This document shows, one piece after another, positions 1 to 11,135 of a DNA stretch of 64,000 nt. The position numbers and the translations under genes were made by a program. The DNA comes from Pseudomonas sp. Os17 (GTDB lineage: Bacteria > Pseudomonadota > Gammaproteobacteria > Pseudomonadales > Pseudomonadaceae): assembly GCF_001547895.1 (NCBI RefSeq), contig NZ_AP014627.1, forward strand, positions 1,553,501 to 1,617,500. The letters are read 5' to 3'. The notes below the pieces were generated by a model, which was not told the DNA's origin, made no database searches, and saw only the letters and a list, made by a program, of their open reading frames with translations. How positions within the stretch are numbered: position 1 is the first letter of the stretch; each line of letters begins with the position of its first letter.

Positions 1-7
1 CTTGCCC

Positions 8-970
8 ATGCAGCGTCGTCATTTTCTCCAACTCTCGGCCCTGGCCGGCCTGGCCGCCGCCTTGCCGCGCCTGGGCCTGGGGGCCGCCGTGGACCTATCC
101 GGGGTCACCCTGAATGTCGCCACCTACAAGGGCGCGGCGCCGAGCTTCTTTGCCGAGGCGGGCATTGAGCCGCCGCCCTACAAGGTCAGGTACGCCGAGT
201 TCACCGGCGGCAACCTGAGCTTCGAGGCCCTGGTCAGCGGCACCCTGGACATCTCGCCGATGAGCGAGATCCCGCCGATCTTCGGCATCAAGAACCACGC
301 CCCGGTGAAGCTGATCGCGGTGCTCACCGGCGACGTCAACAACCAGGCCTTCATCGTGCCCAAGGGCTCTGCGGTGCAGTCGGTGGCCGAGCTCAAGGGC
401 AAGCGCATCGGCTACATCCGCTCCACCAGCTCGCACTACTTTCTGCTCAAGGCACTGAAGGAACAGGGCCTGGGTTTTGCCGACATCGTGCCCATGGCGC
501 TGACCCCGCAAGACGGTTTCGCCGCCTTCCAGAACGGCGCCCTGGATGCCTGGGTCAGCTTCGGCTACTTCATCCAGCTGGCGGAACTGCGGGCCGGGGC
601 CCGGGTGCTGAAGACCGGCCAGGGCTACCTGTCCGGCAACTACGTGATCGCCGCCAACCAGAACAGCATTGCCGACCCGCTCAAGCACGCGGCGATCACC
701 GACTACATCCTGCGCGAATACCGCGCCTGGCAATGGATCGCCAGCCATCCCGAGGAATGGGCCACCAAGAGCGCCAAGATTCTTGGCATGCCCCGGGAAG
801 TGTTCCTGGCCCAATACCGCGCCCAGAGCGGCCCACGACTGTTGCAACCGGTGGACGACGCGGCGGTGAAATCCCAGCAGGACGTGGCCGACCTGTTCTT
901 CGAAGCCGGCGTCCTGCCCCAGCAGCTGGATGTTTCCGGGCTGTGGGACCGCAGCTTCCACTGGTCCTGA
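8..970 (+). CDS. ABC transporter substrate-binding protein (SsuA/TauA/NMT1-like), Tat-exported
   Basis: A 320-residue periplasmic binding protein. The N-terminus reads QRRHFLQLS followed by a hydrophobic stretch and an alanine-rich end at about residue 28, which is a twin-arginine signal. The body has the type 2 binding-protein pattern of the sulfonate/nitrate/taurine families: SGTLDISPMSE near residue 80, ELKGKRIGYIRSTSSHYFL near 130 and GALDAWVSF near 180. I chose ATG at 8; a TTG at 2 is in frame but unlikely. No permease or ATPase follows, so partner genes would have to lie upstream of the window. The ligand cannot be read from sequence. A second, separate binding protein lies at 8339-9298. 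Confidence 0.85.
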   Translation: MQRRHFLQLSALAGLAAALPRLGLGAAVDLSGVTLNVATYKGAAPSFFAEAGIEPPPYKVRYAEFTGGNLSFEALVSGTLDISPMSEIPPIFGIKNHAPVKLIAVLTGDVNNQAFIVPKGSAVQSVAELKGKRIGYIRSTSSHYFLLKALKEQGLGFADIVPMALTPQDGFAAFQNGALDAWVSFGYFIQLAELRAGARVLKTGQGYLSGNYVIAANQNSIADPLKHAAITDYILREYRAWQWIASHPEEWATKSAKILGMPREVFLAQYRAQSGPRLLQPVDDAAVKSQQDVADLFFEAGVLPQQLDVSGLWDRSFHWS

Positions 971-976
971 CCCCTT

Positions 977-1275
977 GTAGGAGCCGGCTTGCCGGCGAAT
1001 AGGCCCTTGAGTCCTGCAATGATCTCGGGGCCGCCTTCGCTGGCAAGCCAGCTCCTACAGGTACACGCCCATGCTGATATTTGCGTAGGAGCCGGCTTGC
1101 CGACGAATAGGCCCTTGAGTCCTGCAATGATCTCGGGGCCGCCTTCGCTGGCAAGCCAGCTCCTACAGGTACACGCCCATGCTGATATTTGCGTAGGAGC
1201 CGGCTTGCCGGCGAATAGGCCCTTGAGCCCTGCAACGATCTCGGGGCCGCTTTCGCTGGCAAGCCCGCTCCTACG
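977..1275. repeat. Tandem REP/REPIN array A, 108-bp unit
   Basis: Nearly three copies begin at 977, 1085 and 1193 (period 108). Each unit is an inverted pair: GTAGGAGCCGGCTTGCCGGC on the left and GCTGGCAAGCCAGCTCCTAC on the right, so each can fold as a large hairpin. Units one and two differ at very few positions, which points to recent tandem amplification. The array fills the gap between the first binding-protein gene and the dipeptidase. It is not a CRISPR: units are full-length copies, not short repeats with unique spacers. Confidence 0.9.
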
Positions 1276-1314
1276 GTCCGATGGGGCGATTTCTTTGATT
1301 GGCCAGGAGGCCCG

Positions 1315-2526
1315 ATGTTTTCTCGAACCTTGCTGTGCCTGGCGCTGGTCAGCCCCTGGGCGCTGGCCGCCAGCCCGGCGCAATCGTTGCACCAGCGCCT
1401 GACGGTGCTCGACAGCCACCTCGATACCCCGATGCAACTGGCCCGCCCCGGGTGGGACATCACTCAGCGCCATGACTATCGGGACGACCTGTCCCAGGTC
1501 GACCTGCCACGGATGAAAGAGGGCGGGCTGGACGGCGGGTTCTGGGCCATCTTCACCCCACAGGGCCCGCTCAACGCCGAGGGCCGGACCCTGGCCAGCG
1601 AACATGGGCTGGCGGTGCTGGCGCGGATCCGCGATCTGATCGCCGCCCACCCCGATGATTTGGCCCTGGCCCTGCAGGCCAGCGATGTTCCGGCCATCGT
1701 CGCCCGTGGCCAGCGAGTGGTCTTCATCAGCATGGAGAACGCCGAGCCCCTGGCCGCCGATCCGGCCCGCTTGCACACCTATTACCGCCAGGGCCTGCGC
1801 ATGCTCGGCCTGGTGCACTCGGCCAACAACGATTTCGCCGACTCCGCCACCGCCCTGCCGCAGTGGCATGGCCTGAGCCCGGCAGGGCGCGAACTGGTGG
1901 CCGAGGCCAATCGCCTGGGCATCCTGCTAGACGTGTCCCATGCCTCGGACCAGGTATTCGACCAGGTCCTGGCCCTGTCCCGCGCGCCGATCATTGCCTC
2001 GCACTCCAGCAGCCGGGCAATCACCGCCCATCCGCGCAACCTGGATGACCGGCGCCTGCGCCAGCTGGCGGCCAGGGGCGGAGTGGTGCAGGTCAACAGC
2101 TTTCCCAGCGACCTGATCAACCACGCGCCCAACCCCGAGCGCGACAAGGCCCTGGGGCCGCTGTACCGCGAGTTTCGCCTGGCGGCGAGCCTGAGCCCCG
2201 GGCAGGTGGCGGACCTGGCCGAGCGCATTCGCCAGGTCGAGGCTCGATACCCGCAGCCCAGGGCCAGCCTGGACGACTACATGCGCCACCTGCTGCACAT
2301 CCTGGACGTGGTGGGGCCGGACCATGTGGGCATCGGTGCCGACTGGGATGGCGGCGGCGGGGTGCAGGGGCTGGAGGATGTGACGCAGCTACCGCTAATC
2401 ACCGAACGCCTGCTGGCGGCGGGTTACAGCGAAGCGGATCTGGTGAAGATCTGGGGTGGGAATCTGCTGCGGGTCCTCGACGCCGCCCAACGGGTAGGAG
2501 CCAGCTTGCCGGCGAATGGGCCCTGA
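1315..2526 (+). CDS. Membrane/renal dipeptidase family (peptidase M19), secreted
   Basis: A 403-residue zinc dipeptidase homologue with a Sec signal peptide (cleavage probably near residue 19, ALAAS). Family metal-site motifs are visible: SHLDT (H35, D37), the SMENAEPL glutamate, LVHSANN, DVSHASD, SHSSSRAIT and GIGADWDGGGG. Known members cleave dipeptides and some beta-lactams; this one should act outside the cytoplasm. The start has AGGAGG just upstream. The gene ends inside a REP array: the last residues (VGASLPANGP) are translated from the repeat itself, so the natural C-terminus has probably been replaced. It lies among genes for periplasmic amine oxidation and TonB uptake. Confidence 0.88.
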   Translation: MFSRTLLCLALVSPWALAASPAQSLHQRLTVLDSHLDTPMQLARPGWDITQRHDYRDDLSQVDLPRMKEGGLDGGFWAIFTPQGPLNAEGRTLASEHGLAVLARIRDLIAAHPDDLALALQASDVPAIVARGQRVVFISMENAEPLAADPARLHTYYRQGLRMLGLVHSANNDFADSATALPQWHGLSPAGRELVAEANRLGILLDVSHASDQVFDQVLALSRAPIIASHSSSRAITAHPRNLDDRRLRQLAARGGVVQVNSFPSDLINHAPNPERDKALGPLYREFRLAASLSPGQVADLAERIRQVEARYPQPRASLDDYMRHLLHILDVVGPDHVGIGADWDGGGGVQGLEDVTQLPLITERLLAAGYSEADLVKIWGGNLLRVLDAAQRVGASLPANGP

Positions 2527-2898
2527 GGTTTGCGGGGGGCTGGAGAAGGCCTTCGCTGGCAAGCCAGCTCCTGCAGAAAAGCTGGGGGCTACTCCTTGTC
2601 GTGGGAGCCGGCTTGCCGGCAAAGGGGCCCTGAGGCTTGCGGGGGTGCTGGAGAAGGCCTTCGCTGGCAAGCCAGCTCCTGCAGAAAAGCTGGGGGCTAC
2701 TCCTTGTCGTAGGAGCCGGCTTGCCGGCGAATGGGCCCTGAGGCTTGCGGGGGTGCTGGAGAAGGCCTTCGCTGGCAAGCCAGCTCCTGCAGAAAAGCTG
2801 GGGCTACTCCTTGTCGTAGGAGCCGGCTTGCCGGCGAAGGGGCCCTGAGGCTTGCGGGGGGGGCTGGAGATGGTCTTCGCTGGCAAGCCAGCTCCTAC
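2494..2898. repeat. Tandem REP/REPIN array B, 107-108-bp unit
   Basis: Four units start at about 2494, 2601, 2709 and 2816. Each has the GTAGGAGCCGGCTTGCCGGC left end and the GCTGGCAAGCCAGCTCCT right end, separated by a GC-rich linker, then a spacer ending CTACTCCTTGTC. The first unit overlaps the last 33 bases of the M19 dipeptidase and provides its stop codon. The linker differs from that of arrays A and C, so each array was amplified locally. The 214 bases after the array, up to 3113, are partly AT-rich and probably hold the promoter of the amine oxidase gene. Confidence 0.9.
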
Positions 2899-3112
2899 CG
2901 GGGGAGGGGGAGTGTCTGGTCGTTTTGGGCTATGCGCGGGGCGCAGAATCTTCTGGCTTGAATATGAAACAAAGTAATATTTGCATATGCTTAAAATGTA
3001 TTTCTCTTATTAAATGAGCGCCCCTAGGATGGCTTCCCATAGACCCAAGTGACTGCATAAGTCCGCGGGCTATAACCGAACGCACTATCCATTCGCAGCA
3101 GGGAGCGCTGGC

Positions 3113-4690
3113 ATGCCACTGACCAGAAGACAATTGATCGCCCGTATCGCCGCTGTCGGCGGGGTCCAGGCGGCGAGCGCGGTCATGGGCCTGTTCGGCG
3201 GCTCGGGCAATGCCGAGGCCTTCGAGGAGAACTATGCATCGCTGCCCACAGCCGCCGTGGGCAAGGGCGCTTCGGTGGTGGTGATCGGCGCCGGGATCGG
3301 TGGCCTGGTCAGCGCCTATGAGCTGAACAAGGCCGGGTTCAAGGTCACGCTGCTGGAAGCCCGGGACCGGGTCGGCGGGCGCAATTGGACGGTGCGCGGC
3401 GGCGATCGGGTTGAGTACAGCGACGGCAGTGTGCAGGTCGCCGAGTTCGACGACGGCTTCTACCTCAATGCCGGGGCCGGCCGCCTGCCCAGCCATCACC
3501 AGTTGATGCTCGGCTACTGCCGCGAGCTGGGGGTGGAGTTGGAGGTGTTGGTCAACACCAGCCGCAATGCCCTGGTGCGGCCGGACCTGAATCAGCCGGC
3601 GTTGCAGATCCGTCAGGCGGTCAACGACAGCCGCGGGCATTTTTCCGAACTGCTGGCCAAGGCGGTCAATCGGCATGCCCTGGACCAGGAGTTGACGGCT
3701 GCCGATCGCAGCAACCTGCTGAGCTTTCTGAAAACCTGGGGCGACCTTTCCGACAAGCTCGAATACCTGGGCTCGGCGCGCTCGGGCTACAAGGTCTGGC
3801 CCGGCGCCGGTGACCAGCTGGCGCAGAAGAACGACCCGCTGCCGTTGCAGACCCTGCTCAACCCGGCGCTGACCACGGCGCTGATGATCGATGAATACCC
3901 GGAATTCTCGCCCACCATGTTCCAGCCGGTGGGTGGCATGGATCGCATCCCCCAGGCGTTTGCCCGGCGTCTGCAAGGGCAGTTGCGGCTGCACAGCGAG
4001 GTGCGTTCCATCACCAACCGGGCCGACGGTGCCGAGGTGGTCTACCTGGATCGCCGCAGCGGCCGCACCCAGAGCCTCAAGGCCGACTACGTGATCAGCT
4101 CCCTGCCCTTGCCGCTGCTGGCCAAGGTCGAGAACAACTTCAGCGCCCCGGTGCGTCGGGCCATCGGCGCGGTGCAGTTCGGTTACGCCAACAAGGTGGC
4201 CTGGCAGTCGCGGCGCTTTTGGGAAAGCCAGTACCAGATCTACGGCGGGCTGTCGTTCATCAACCAGGAGGCTTCCGGGCTGTGGTACCCCAGCGGTGGT
4301 TTCAACCAGGCCGAGGGGGTGCTGGTGGCGGCCTACAACAACGGTGAAACCGCGCGACGCTTCGGGGAGAAAAGCCTGGCCCAGCAGATCGAGATTTCCC
4401 GTCAGGCGGTGGAGTTGCTGCACCCCGGCCACAGCCATGAACTGCGCAAGCCGCTGGTGATTGCCTGGGGCAAGATCCCCTACAACTTCGGCCCCTGGAT
4501 CAGCCATGAAGTGGCCGAGCCGGACTACAGCCTGCTCAACCAGCCCCAGGGCCGGGTCTACCTGACCAGCGATGGCCTGGCCCACAGCGGCGTGGGCATC
4601 TGGCAGGAAGCCGCCGCCGGTGCCGCGCGGCGCGTGGTGCGCCACCTTTTTCAACGGGCGCAAGGCTCGTCGCTACAGCAAACGGCCTGA
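3113..4690 (+). CDS. FAD-dependent amine oxidase, Tat-exported
   Basis: A 525-residue flavin amine oxidase of the monoamine/L-amino-acid oxidase group. The N-terminus LTRRQLIAR plus a short hydrophobic run is a twin-arginine signal, so the folded flavoprotein would act in the periplasm. The Rossmann motif VVVIGAGIGGLVSAYELN lies at residues 56-73 and is followed by EARDRVGGRNW, the FAD-binding segment. The C-terminal part has VYLTSDGLAHSGVGIWQEAA, the second FAD-contact region of the family. The expected reaction is oxidative deamination of an amine or amino acid to an imine plus hydrogen peroxide. A secreted Rid-family gene follows 88 bases later, and Rid proteins often accompany imine producers. 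The substrate is unknown. Confidence 0.88.
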   Translation: MPLTRRQLIARIAAVGGVQAASAVMGLFGGSGNAEAFEENYASLPTAAVGKGASVVVIGAGIGGLVSAYELNKAGFKVTLLEARDRVGGRNWTVRGGDRVEYSDGSVQVAEFDDGFYLNAGAGRLPSHHQLMLGYCRELGVELEVLVNTSRNALVRPDLNQPALQIRQAVNDSRGHFSELLAKAVNRHALDQELTAADRSNLLSFLKTWGDLSDKLEYLGSARSGYKVWPGAGDQLAQKNDPLPLQTLLNPALTTALMIDEYPEFSPTMFQPVGGMDRIPQAFARRLQGQLRLHSEVRSITNRADGAEVVYLDRRSGRTQSLKADYVISSLPLPLLAKVENNFSAPVRRAIGAVQFGYANKVAWQSRRFWESQYQIYGGLSFINQEASGLWYPSGGFNQAEGVLVAAYNNGETARRFGEKSLAQQIEISRQAVELLHPGHSHELRKPLVIAWGKIPYNFGPWISHEVAEPDYSLLNQPQGRVYLTSDGLAHSGVGIWQEAAAGAARRVVRHLFQRAQGSSLQQTA

Positions 4691-4778
4691 AAAAGCCGAG
4701 CACTCATAAAACAGCAGTCACCCATTGCCGGGTAGCGGACCTCCGAGGCTGGCAAACACAACCTTGGAGCGTCTTTGC

Positions 4779-5276
4779 ATGTCTTTGAAAAACACCGTCG
4801 TAGGGCTGGGGCTGTTGTGCGCCGCCAGCAGCAGCTGGGCCGCGGGGATCCAGCGCGTGCCGTCCACCTATCCCCATTCGCCGATCCTGCAATCGGTGAC
4901 CTTGCCCGCCAACAGCGAGGTGACCTACCTCTCCGGCCTGCTGCCGGATCCGGTGGACCCCAAGGCGCCCAAGGAACAGATCCACGCCGCCGGCAACACC
5001 GAGAGCCAGGCCCGCGAGGTGCTGCGCAAGGTGCAGACGATCCTCGCCGGCCAGGGCTTGACCCTGGGGGATGTGGTGCAACTGCGGATCTACCTGGTGG
5101 GGGATCCGGCCCTGGGCGGCAAGCTGGATTTCGACGGCCTGCAAGTGGCCTTTCGCGAGTTTTTCGGCACCGAGAAACAGCCGCTCAAACCGGCCCGGAC
5201 CACGGTGCAAGTGGCAGGGCTGGTACTGCCCGGGGCCCTGATCGAAGTCGAAACCGTCGCCGCCCGAGCGCGCTGA
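4779..5276 (+). CDS. Secreted Rid (YjgF/YER057c/UK114) family protein lacking the usual arginine
   Basis: A 165-residue Rid-fold protein with a Sec signal peptide (residues 1-21, ending SSWAAG). I start at ATG 4779 because the signal peptide begins there. Rid landmarks are present: the VTYLSGLLPDP region, QAREVLRKVQTILAGQGLTLGDVVQLRIYL, and the terminal VQVAGLVLPGALIEVETVA. In RidA proper the matching segment has an Arg (VARLP), which binds the carboxylate of the imine; here it is Gly. Imine-deaminase activity is therefore doubtful. The gene lies between a periplasmic amine oxidase and a TonB receptor (25 bases to the next gene), so a role in periplasmic handling of the oxidation product is an inference. 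Confidence 0.82.
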   Translation: MSLKNTVVGLGLLCAASSSWAAGIQRVPSTYPHSPILQSVTLPANSEVTYLSGLLPDPVDPKAPKEQIHAAGNTESQAREVLRKVQTILAGQGLTLGDVVQLRIYLVGDPALGGKLDFDGLQVAFREFFGTEKQPLKPARTTVQVAGLVLPGALIEVETVAARAR

Positions 5277-5301
5277 GGCGCCTGTCAAAGGATCTGAAGT
5301 C

Positions 5302-7770
<2,469 letters not shown>

Positions 7771-7790
7771 GCATGACCACGATCACTCTC

Positions 7791-8388
7791 GCAGGAGCTG
7801 GCTTGCCAGCGAAGGCGGTCGCATGACGGGTGCAGGGTTCAGGGGCTGTTCGCCAGCAAGCTGGCTCCTACGGCTGCTGTGTCAGCCTGGTGTTCGGAAG
7901 CACGCCAGTCATCCACCTCGTAGGAGCTGGCTTGACAGCGAAGGCGGCTGCATGACGGGTGCAGGGTTGAGGGGCCATTCGCCAGCAAGCTGGCTCCTAC
8001 GGCCGCTGTGTCAGCCTGGTGTTCTGAAGCACGCCAGTCATCCACCTCGTAGGAGCTGGCTTGCCAGCGAAGGCGGTTGCATGACGGGTGCAGGGTTGAG
8101 GGGCTGTTCGCCAGCAAGCTGGCTCCTACGGCTGCTGTGTCAGCCTGGTGTTCGGAAGCACGCCAGTCATCCACCTCGTAGGAGCTGGCTTGCCAGCGAA
8201 GGCGGCCGCATGACAGGTGCAGGGTTCAGGGGCTGTTCGCCAGCAAGCTGGCTCCTACGGCCGCTGTGTCAGCCTGGTGTTCTGAAGCACGCCAGCCATC
8301 CACCTCGCAGGAGCTGGCTTGCCAGCGAAGGCGGTCGCATGACGGGGGCAGGGTTGAGGGGCCATTCGCCGGCAAGCCGGCTCCTACA
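7791..8388. repeat. Tandem REP/REPIN array C, 129-bp unit
   Basis: Five units start at 7791, 7920, 8049, 8178 and 8307 (exact period 129). Each pairs GTAGGAGCTGGCTTGCCAGC with GCCAGCAAGCTGGCTCCTAC. Since 129 is divisible by three and the unit has no stop in one frame, that frame is open through the whole array, and every unit carries an ATG preceded by GAAGG. The last unit runs into the next binding-protein gene and appears to supply its start. Copies alternate slightly (TTCAGGGGCTG versus TTGAGGGGCCA), as expected from duplications of dimers. Confidence 0.92.
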
Positions 8389-9298
8389 AGGGCTGGTGTT
8401 GTGTTTGTGGCTGGGCACTGCCCTGGCGCAGCCGGCGCTGCGGGTGTCCAGCCAGAAGCAGTCGCTGAAGATTCTATTGCAGGCCGCCGGTGAGCTGGAG
8501 CAGGTGCCATACCCCATCGAGTTCGCCTCCTTTGCCGCCGCTGCGCCCACCGCCGAGGCCCTGGCCGCGGGGGCGGTGGACATCGGCAGCCTGGGGGACG
8601 CGCCGTTCGTGTTCGCCGCGGCCGCCGGGGCGCCGATCAAGACCGTGGGGGTGATCAAGCTCAAGGTCACGCCCACGGCGGTGGCGCTGCTGGTCAGGGA
8701 CGACTCGCCGCTACGGGATGCCGCCGACCTCAAGGGCCGGCGCATCACCACCACTCGCGGCTCCATCGGCCATTTCCTGGCCCTGGCGGCGCTGCGTTCG
8801 GTGGGCCTGCACGGCGCGGATGCGCAGTTCATCTTTCTCCAGCCGGCCGAGTCCCGCAGTTTGCTGAGCAACGGTCAGGCCGACGCCTGGTCGACCTGGG
8901 ACCCCTACACCAGCATGGTGCAGATGGAAGGTGGAACCCGGGTGCTGGTCAGTGGCGAGGGCCTGTTCGCCGGGCACATGCTGCTGGTGGCCAATGATCA
9001 GGCGATCCATGACAAGCCGGCACAGATTGCCGATTTCCTCCGGCGCCTGGATCGCGCCTATGCCTGGGCCAATCAGCATCAGGCCGAGTTTTCCCGCATC
9101 CAGGCCGGCTACAGCGGCCTGCCGGTAGAGGTCCATGAACGCTCCAACCGCTACTCCGTGCCCCGACGCATTGCCGTGGGCCCGTCGGTGGTGGCGGACG
9201 TGCAGCACACCGCTGATCTGTATCGCGAGGAAGGCATCATCCAGAAGTCGTTCGATGCGGCGGCTTACATGGACGAACAGTTCAATGAAGTTGAATGA
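8339..9298 (+). CDS. ABC transporter substrate-binding protein (SsuA-like); 5' end lies in a REP array
   Basis: A periplasmic binding protein of about 319 residues. The mature part begins near QPALRVSSQKQSLKILL and shows type 2 SBP motifs: EALAAGAVDIGSLGDAPF, DLKGRRITTTRGSIGHFLAL and LSNGQADAWSTWDPYTSM, close to the aliphatic sulfonate group. The start is uncertain. ATG 8339 lies inside the last REP unit and gives a sensible signal peptide whose basic n-region (RGHSPASRLLQ) is repeat-encoded, followed by LVLCLWLGTALA. GTG at 8396 would leave a signal too short to work well. A frame open through all five repeats runs further upstream, but this is an artefact of the repeat. No permease or ATPase genes are adjacent. 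Confidence 0.8.
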   Translation: MTGAGLRGHSPASRLLQGLVLCLWLGTALAQPALRVSSQKQSLKILLQAAGELEQVPYPIEFASFAAAAPTAEALAAGAVDIGSLGDAPFVFAAAAGAPIKTVGVIKLKVTPTAVALLVRDDSPLRDAADLKGRRITTTRGSIGHFLALAALRSVGLHGADAQFIFLQPAESRSLLSNGQADAWSTWDPYTSMVQMEGGTRVLVSGEGLFAGHMLLVANDQAIHDKPAQIADFLRRLDRAYAWANQHQAEFSRIQAGYSGLPVEVHERSNRYSVPRRIAVGPSVVADVQHTADLYREEGIIQKSFDAAAYMDEQFNEVE

Positions 9299-9589
9299 GT
9301 TGATGGCGTTTTTATTAATTAAGCTCGGGAGGAATGAATAAATATCCCTTCAATAATGTCCGCTGTTTAACTTAACTATCAGCAAATTTAATAGTGTTCG
9401 CGAAGACCGTTGAAGTTGTCGGTAATGGCCGCTATTTGCCTGATTTTCGATACATTTTTAAGTTTGGATATTAGAGATAAAGGGTATTTCACAAGGTCTT
9501 GCCAACTGCCTAAGGTGGCCCTGAAACAAATTATTACGTTCTGCCAGTTTTGTACTTCGTCGCTACTTCCAGGGAATAAGGGAGCTTGC
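9299..9589 (+). promoter_or_regulatory. AT-rich leader ahead of the CDPS operon
   Basis: This 291-base gap is strikingly AT-rich compared with the genes on both sides, for example around 9310-9400 and 9440-9495. It carries no convincing gene; an in-frame upstream extension of the next ORF to 9410 has no family resemblance. The stretch must contain the promoter of the oxygenase-CDPS operon, but I cannot place a -35/-10 pair with confidence. The base composition suggests either a long regulatory leader or a junction from horizontal transfer. Confidence 0.5.
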
Positions 9590-10366
9590 ATGTTCACAGT
9601 CACTACTGCCGACAAACTTGAAGCGCGGCATATCCTCGATGTTGTGGAAAAACGCTCTTACGGCGTTCAGCTTAAAGGTTTCTGCCCACCGGATACCTTG
9701 CAGGTGGCGCGGGAGCATCTGTACCGGCAGGAACTGCGCAGTGCCTTCAGCCAGCAGCAGGAGTTTGTCCGGATCGGCAAGGCCTATATCGAGATCCAGG
9801 ATGAACAGAGCCGGGCCGAATACCACGCCCTGGCCCTGCCCAACATCCGCAAGATCCGCAACCTGTTCCGGCCCCTGGCCTCGCCCATCGACGAGCTGCG
9901 CCTGTTGCTCGACGAGGTCTGGCCCCAGGGCGCGCACCTGCTGCAGGTGGACGGGCAGAAATGCTTCGTCGGCATCGCCCGTTTCCAGGGCTCGGGGGTC
10001 GATCTCACGCCCCACACCGACAAGCTCGAACGCAATGCCCCCGAGGGCCACAGCCCGCCGCTGCTGACCCAGCTGTCGACCAACATCTACCTGGAGATCC
10101 CCGAGGACGGCGGTGAACTGGAGATCTGGGGCATCGAGCCGGACGAGGACGAATACAACCGCCTCAAGGGCGAGCGGGCCTACGGCATCGAGCGCCACCT
10201 GCTGCCGCCGCCGGACTTCGTGGTCAAGCCCGAGCCCGGCGACCTGATCCTGCTCAACCCGCGGCTGATCCACGCGGTCCGCCCTTCGGCCAGCAGCACC
10301 CGGGTCACCCTCGGGGTCTTTATCGGTTACTACGGCGAACACCAGCCTTTGGCCTACTGGAGCTGA
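9590..10366 (+). CDS. Fe(II)/2-oxoglutarate-dependent oxygenase next to a CDPS
   Basis: A 258-residue protein of the double-stranded beta-helix 2OG oxygenase fold. The facial triad is visible: PHTD gives H142 and D144, and LIHAV gives H228. R238 (TRVTLGVFIGYYG) fits as the 2-oxoglutarate carboxylate ligand. PGDLILLNPRLIHAV is the typical end of the fold. I start at ATG 9590 because the sequence upstream in frame looks non-coding and GGGAG precedes this ATG. The stop is only 4 bases before the CDPS gene, so translation is probably coupled. A natural inference is hydroxylation of the cyclodipeptide or its precursor amino acid, as the several 2OG enzymes of bicyclomycin biosynthesis do; the sequence alone does not prove it. 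Confidence 0.82.
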   Translation: MFTVTTADKLEARHILDVVEKRSYGVQLKGFCPPDTLQVAREHLYRQELRSAFSQQQEFVRIGKAYIEIQDEQSRAEYHALALPNIRKIRNLFRPLASPIDELRLLLDEVWPQGAHLLQVDGQKCFVGIARFQGSGVDLTPHTDKLERNAPEGHSPPLLTQLSTNIYLEIPEDGGELEIWGIEPDEDEYNRLKGERAYGIERHLLPPPDFVVKPEPGDLILLNPRLIHAVRPSASSTRVTLGVFIGYYGEHQPLAYWS

Positions 10367-10370
10367 ACTC

Positions 10371-11120
10371 ATGAGCAAGGTGCAGGAAATCAACCTCAAG
10401 GCCTACTTCAACAAGGGCGGCGAGGAGCACGAATTCGACGGCAAGCGCGTGGTCCTGGCGGTCAGCGTCGGCCAGGAATACCACGAGGACCAGAAGCTGC
10501 GGTCCACCATCCACCTGATCAACCAGTCCGGCTTCAGCCACGTCAAGGTGGTGGTCGCCGACACCCTGCAACGCCACAACAAGCACGGCAAATCCCCCGG
10601 CGAGGCGCTGTCGGCGTCGATCCGCGACGGCGATGCCTGGCTGGCGCGCAACCAGAGCATCCTCGACGGCCTGCGGGTGCCGTACCACATCACCCGCTGG
10701 AACCAGGAGCTGGCCAGCGACCGTTATGCCGAACTGCGTCAGCAACTGGACCAGATCTATCAGCAGCGCGAGGAATTGCGCCAGGCCATCGACAGCACCA
10801 TCAACGTGTTCACCGAGCGCCTGCGCCTGCGCGATGAACAGGCGGACATCGAACGGGCGGCGGCCCAGTGCCGGGAATACATCCTTGAGGAAATCCCGAT
10901 CATCCTGCCGCTGTGGGCCGACGAGGGTTACCACTACGTGCTCTATCCGCAGCAGATGACCAGCGCCATGGCCACCAGTCGCGAGCTGCTGATCGAACCC
11001 CACAGCCCGGACCGGGTGCGCTGGCTGCCGCTGAAGTTCAAGAAGCGCGGGATTCCGATTCCGTTCACCTTGCCCGGCGCCATTCACCCCAACTGGACCA
11101 GCGGCGCCATCGCCATCTGA
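10371..11120 (+). CDS. tRNA-dependent cyclodipeptide synthase, XYP subfamily
   Basis: A 249-residue cyclodipeptide synthase, which uses two aminoacyl-tRNAs to make a 2,5-diketopiperazine. Comparison by eye with AlbC aligns AVSVGQEY with GISAGNSY, placing the nucleophilic serine at S32 and Q35 at the AlbC N40 position. EYILEEIP aligns with NYVLAEAP, giving catalytic Y170 and E174. VLYP at 190-193 gives Y192-P193 where AlbC has YH. Q35 with Y192-P193 places it in the XYP subfamily. Length fits the family. The gene follows a 2OG oxygenase by 4 bases and precedes an MFS exporter and a flavin monooxygenase. The amino acids joined cannot be predicted here. Confidence 0.9.
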   Translation: MSKVQEINLKAYFNKGGEEHEFDGKRVVLAVSVGQEYHEDQKLRSTIHLINQSGFSHVKVVVADTLQRHNKHGKSPGEALSASIRDGDAWLARNQSILDGLRVPYHITRWNQELASDRYAELRQQLDQIYQQREELRQAIDSTINVFTERLRLRDEQADIERAAAQCREYILEEIPIILPLWADEGYHYVLYPQQMTSAMATSRELLIEPHSPDRVRWLPLKFKKRGIPIPFTLPGAIHPNWTSGAIAI

Positions 11121-11135
11121 CCCGCCGCGATCAAT

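Noticed and set aside
9410..9589. N-terminal extension of the 2OG oxygenase
   Set aside because: The stretch is AT-rich with no fold resemblance; ATG 9590 has a suitable ribosome site.
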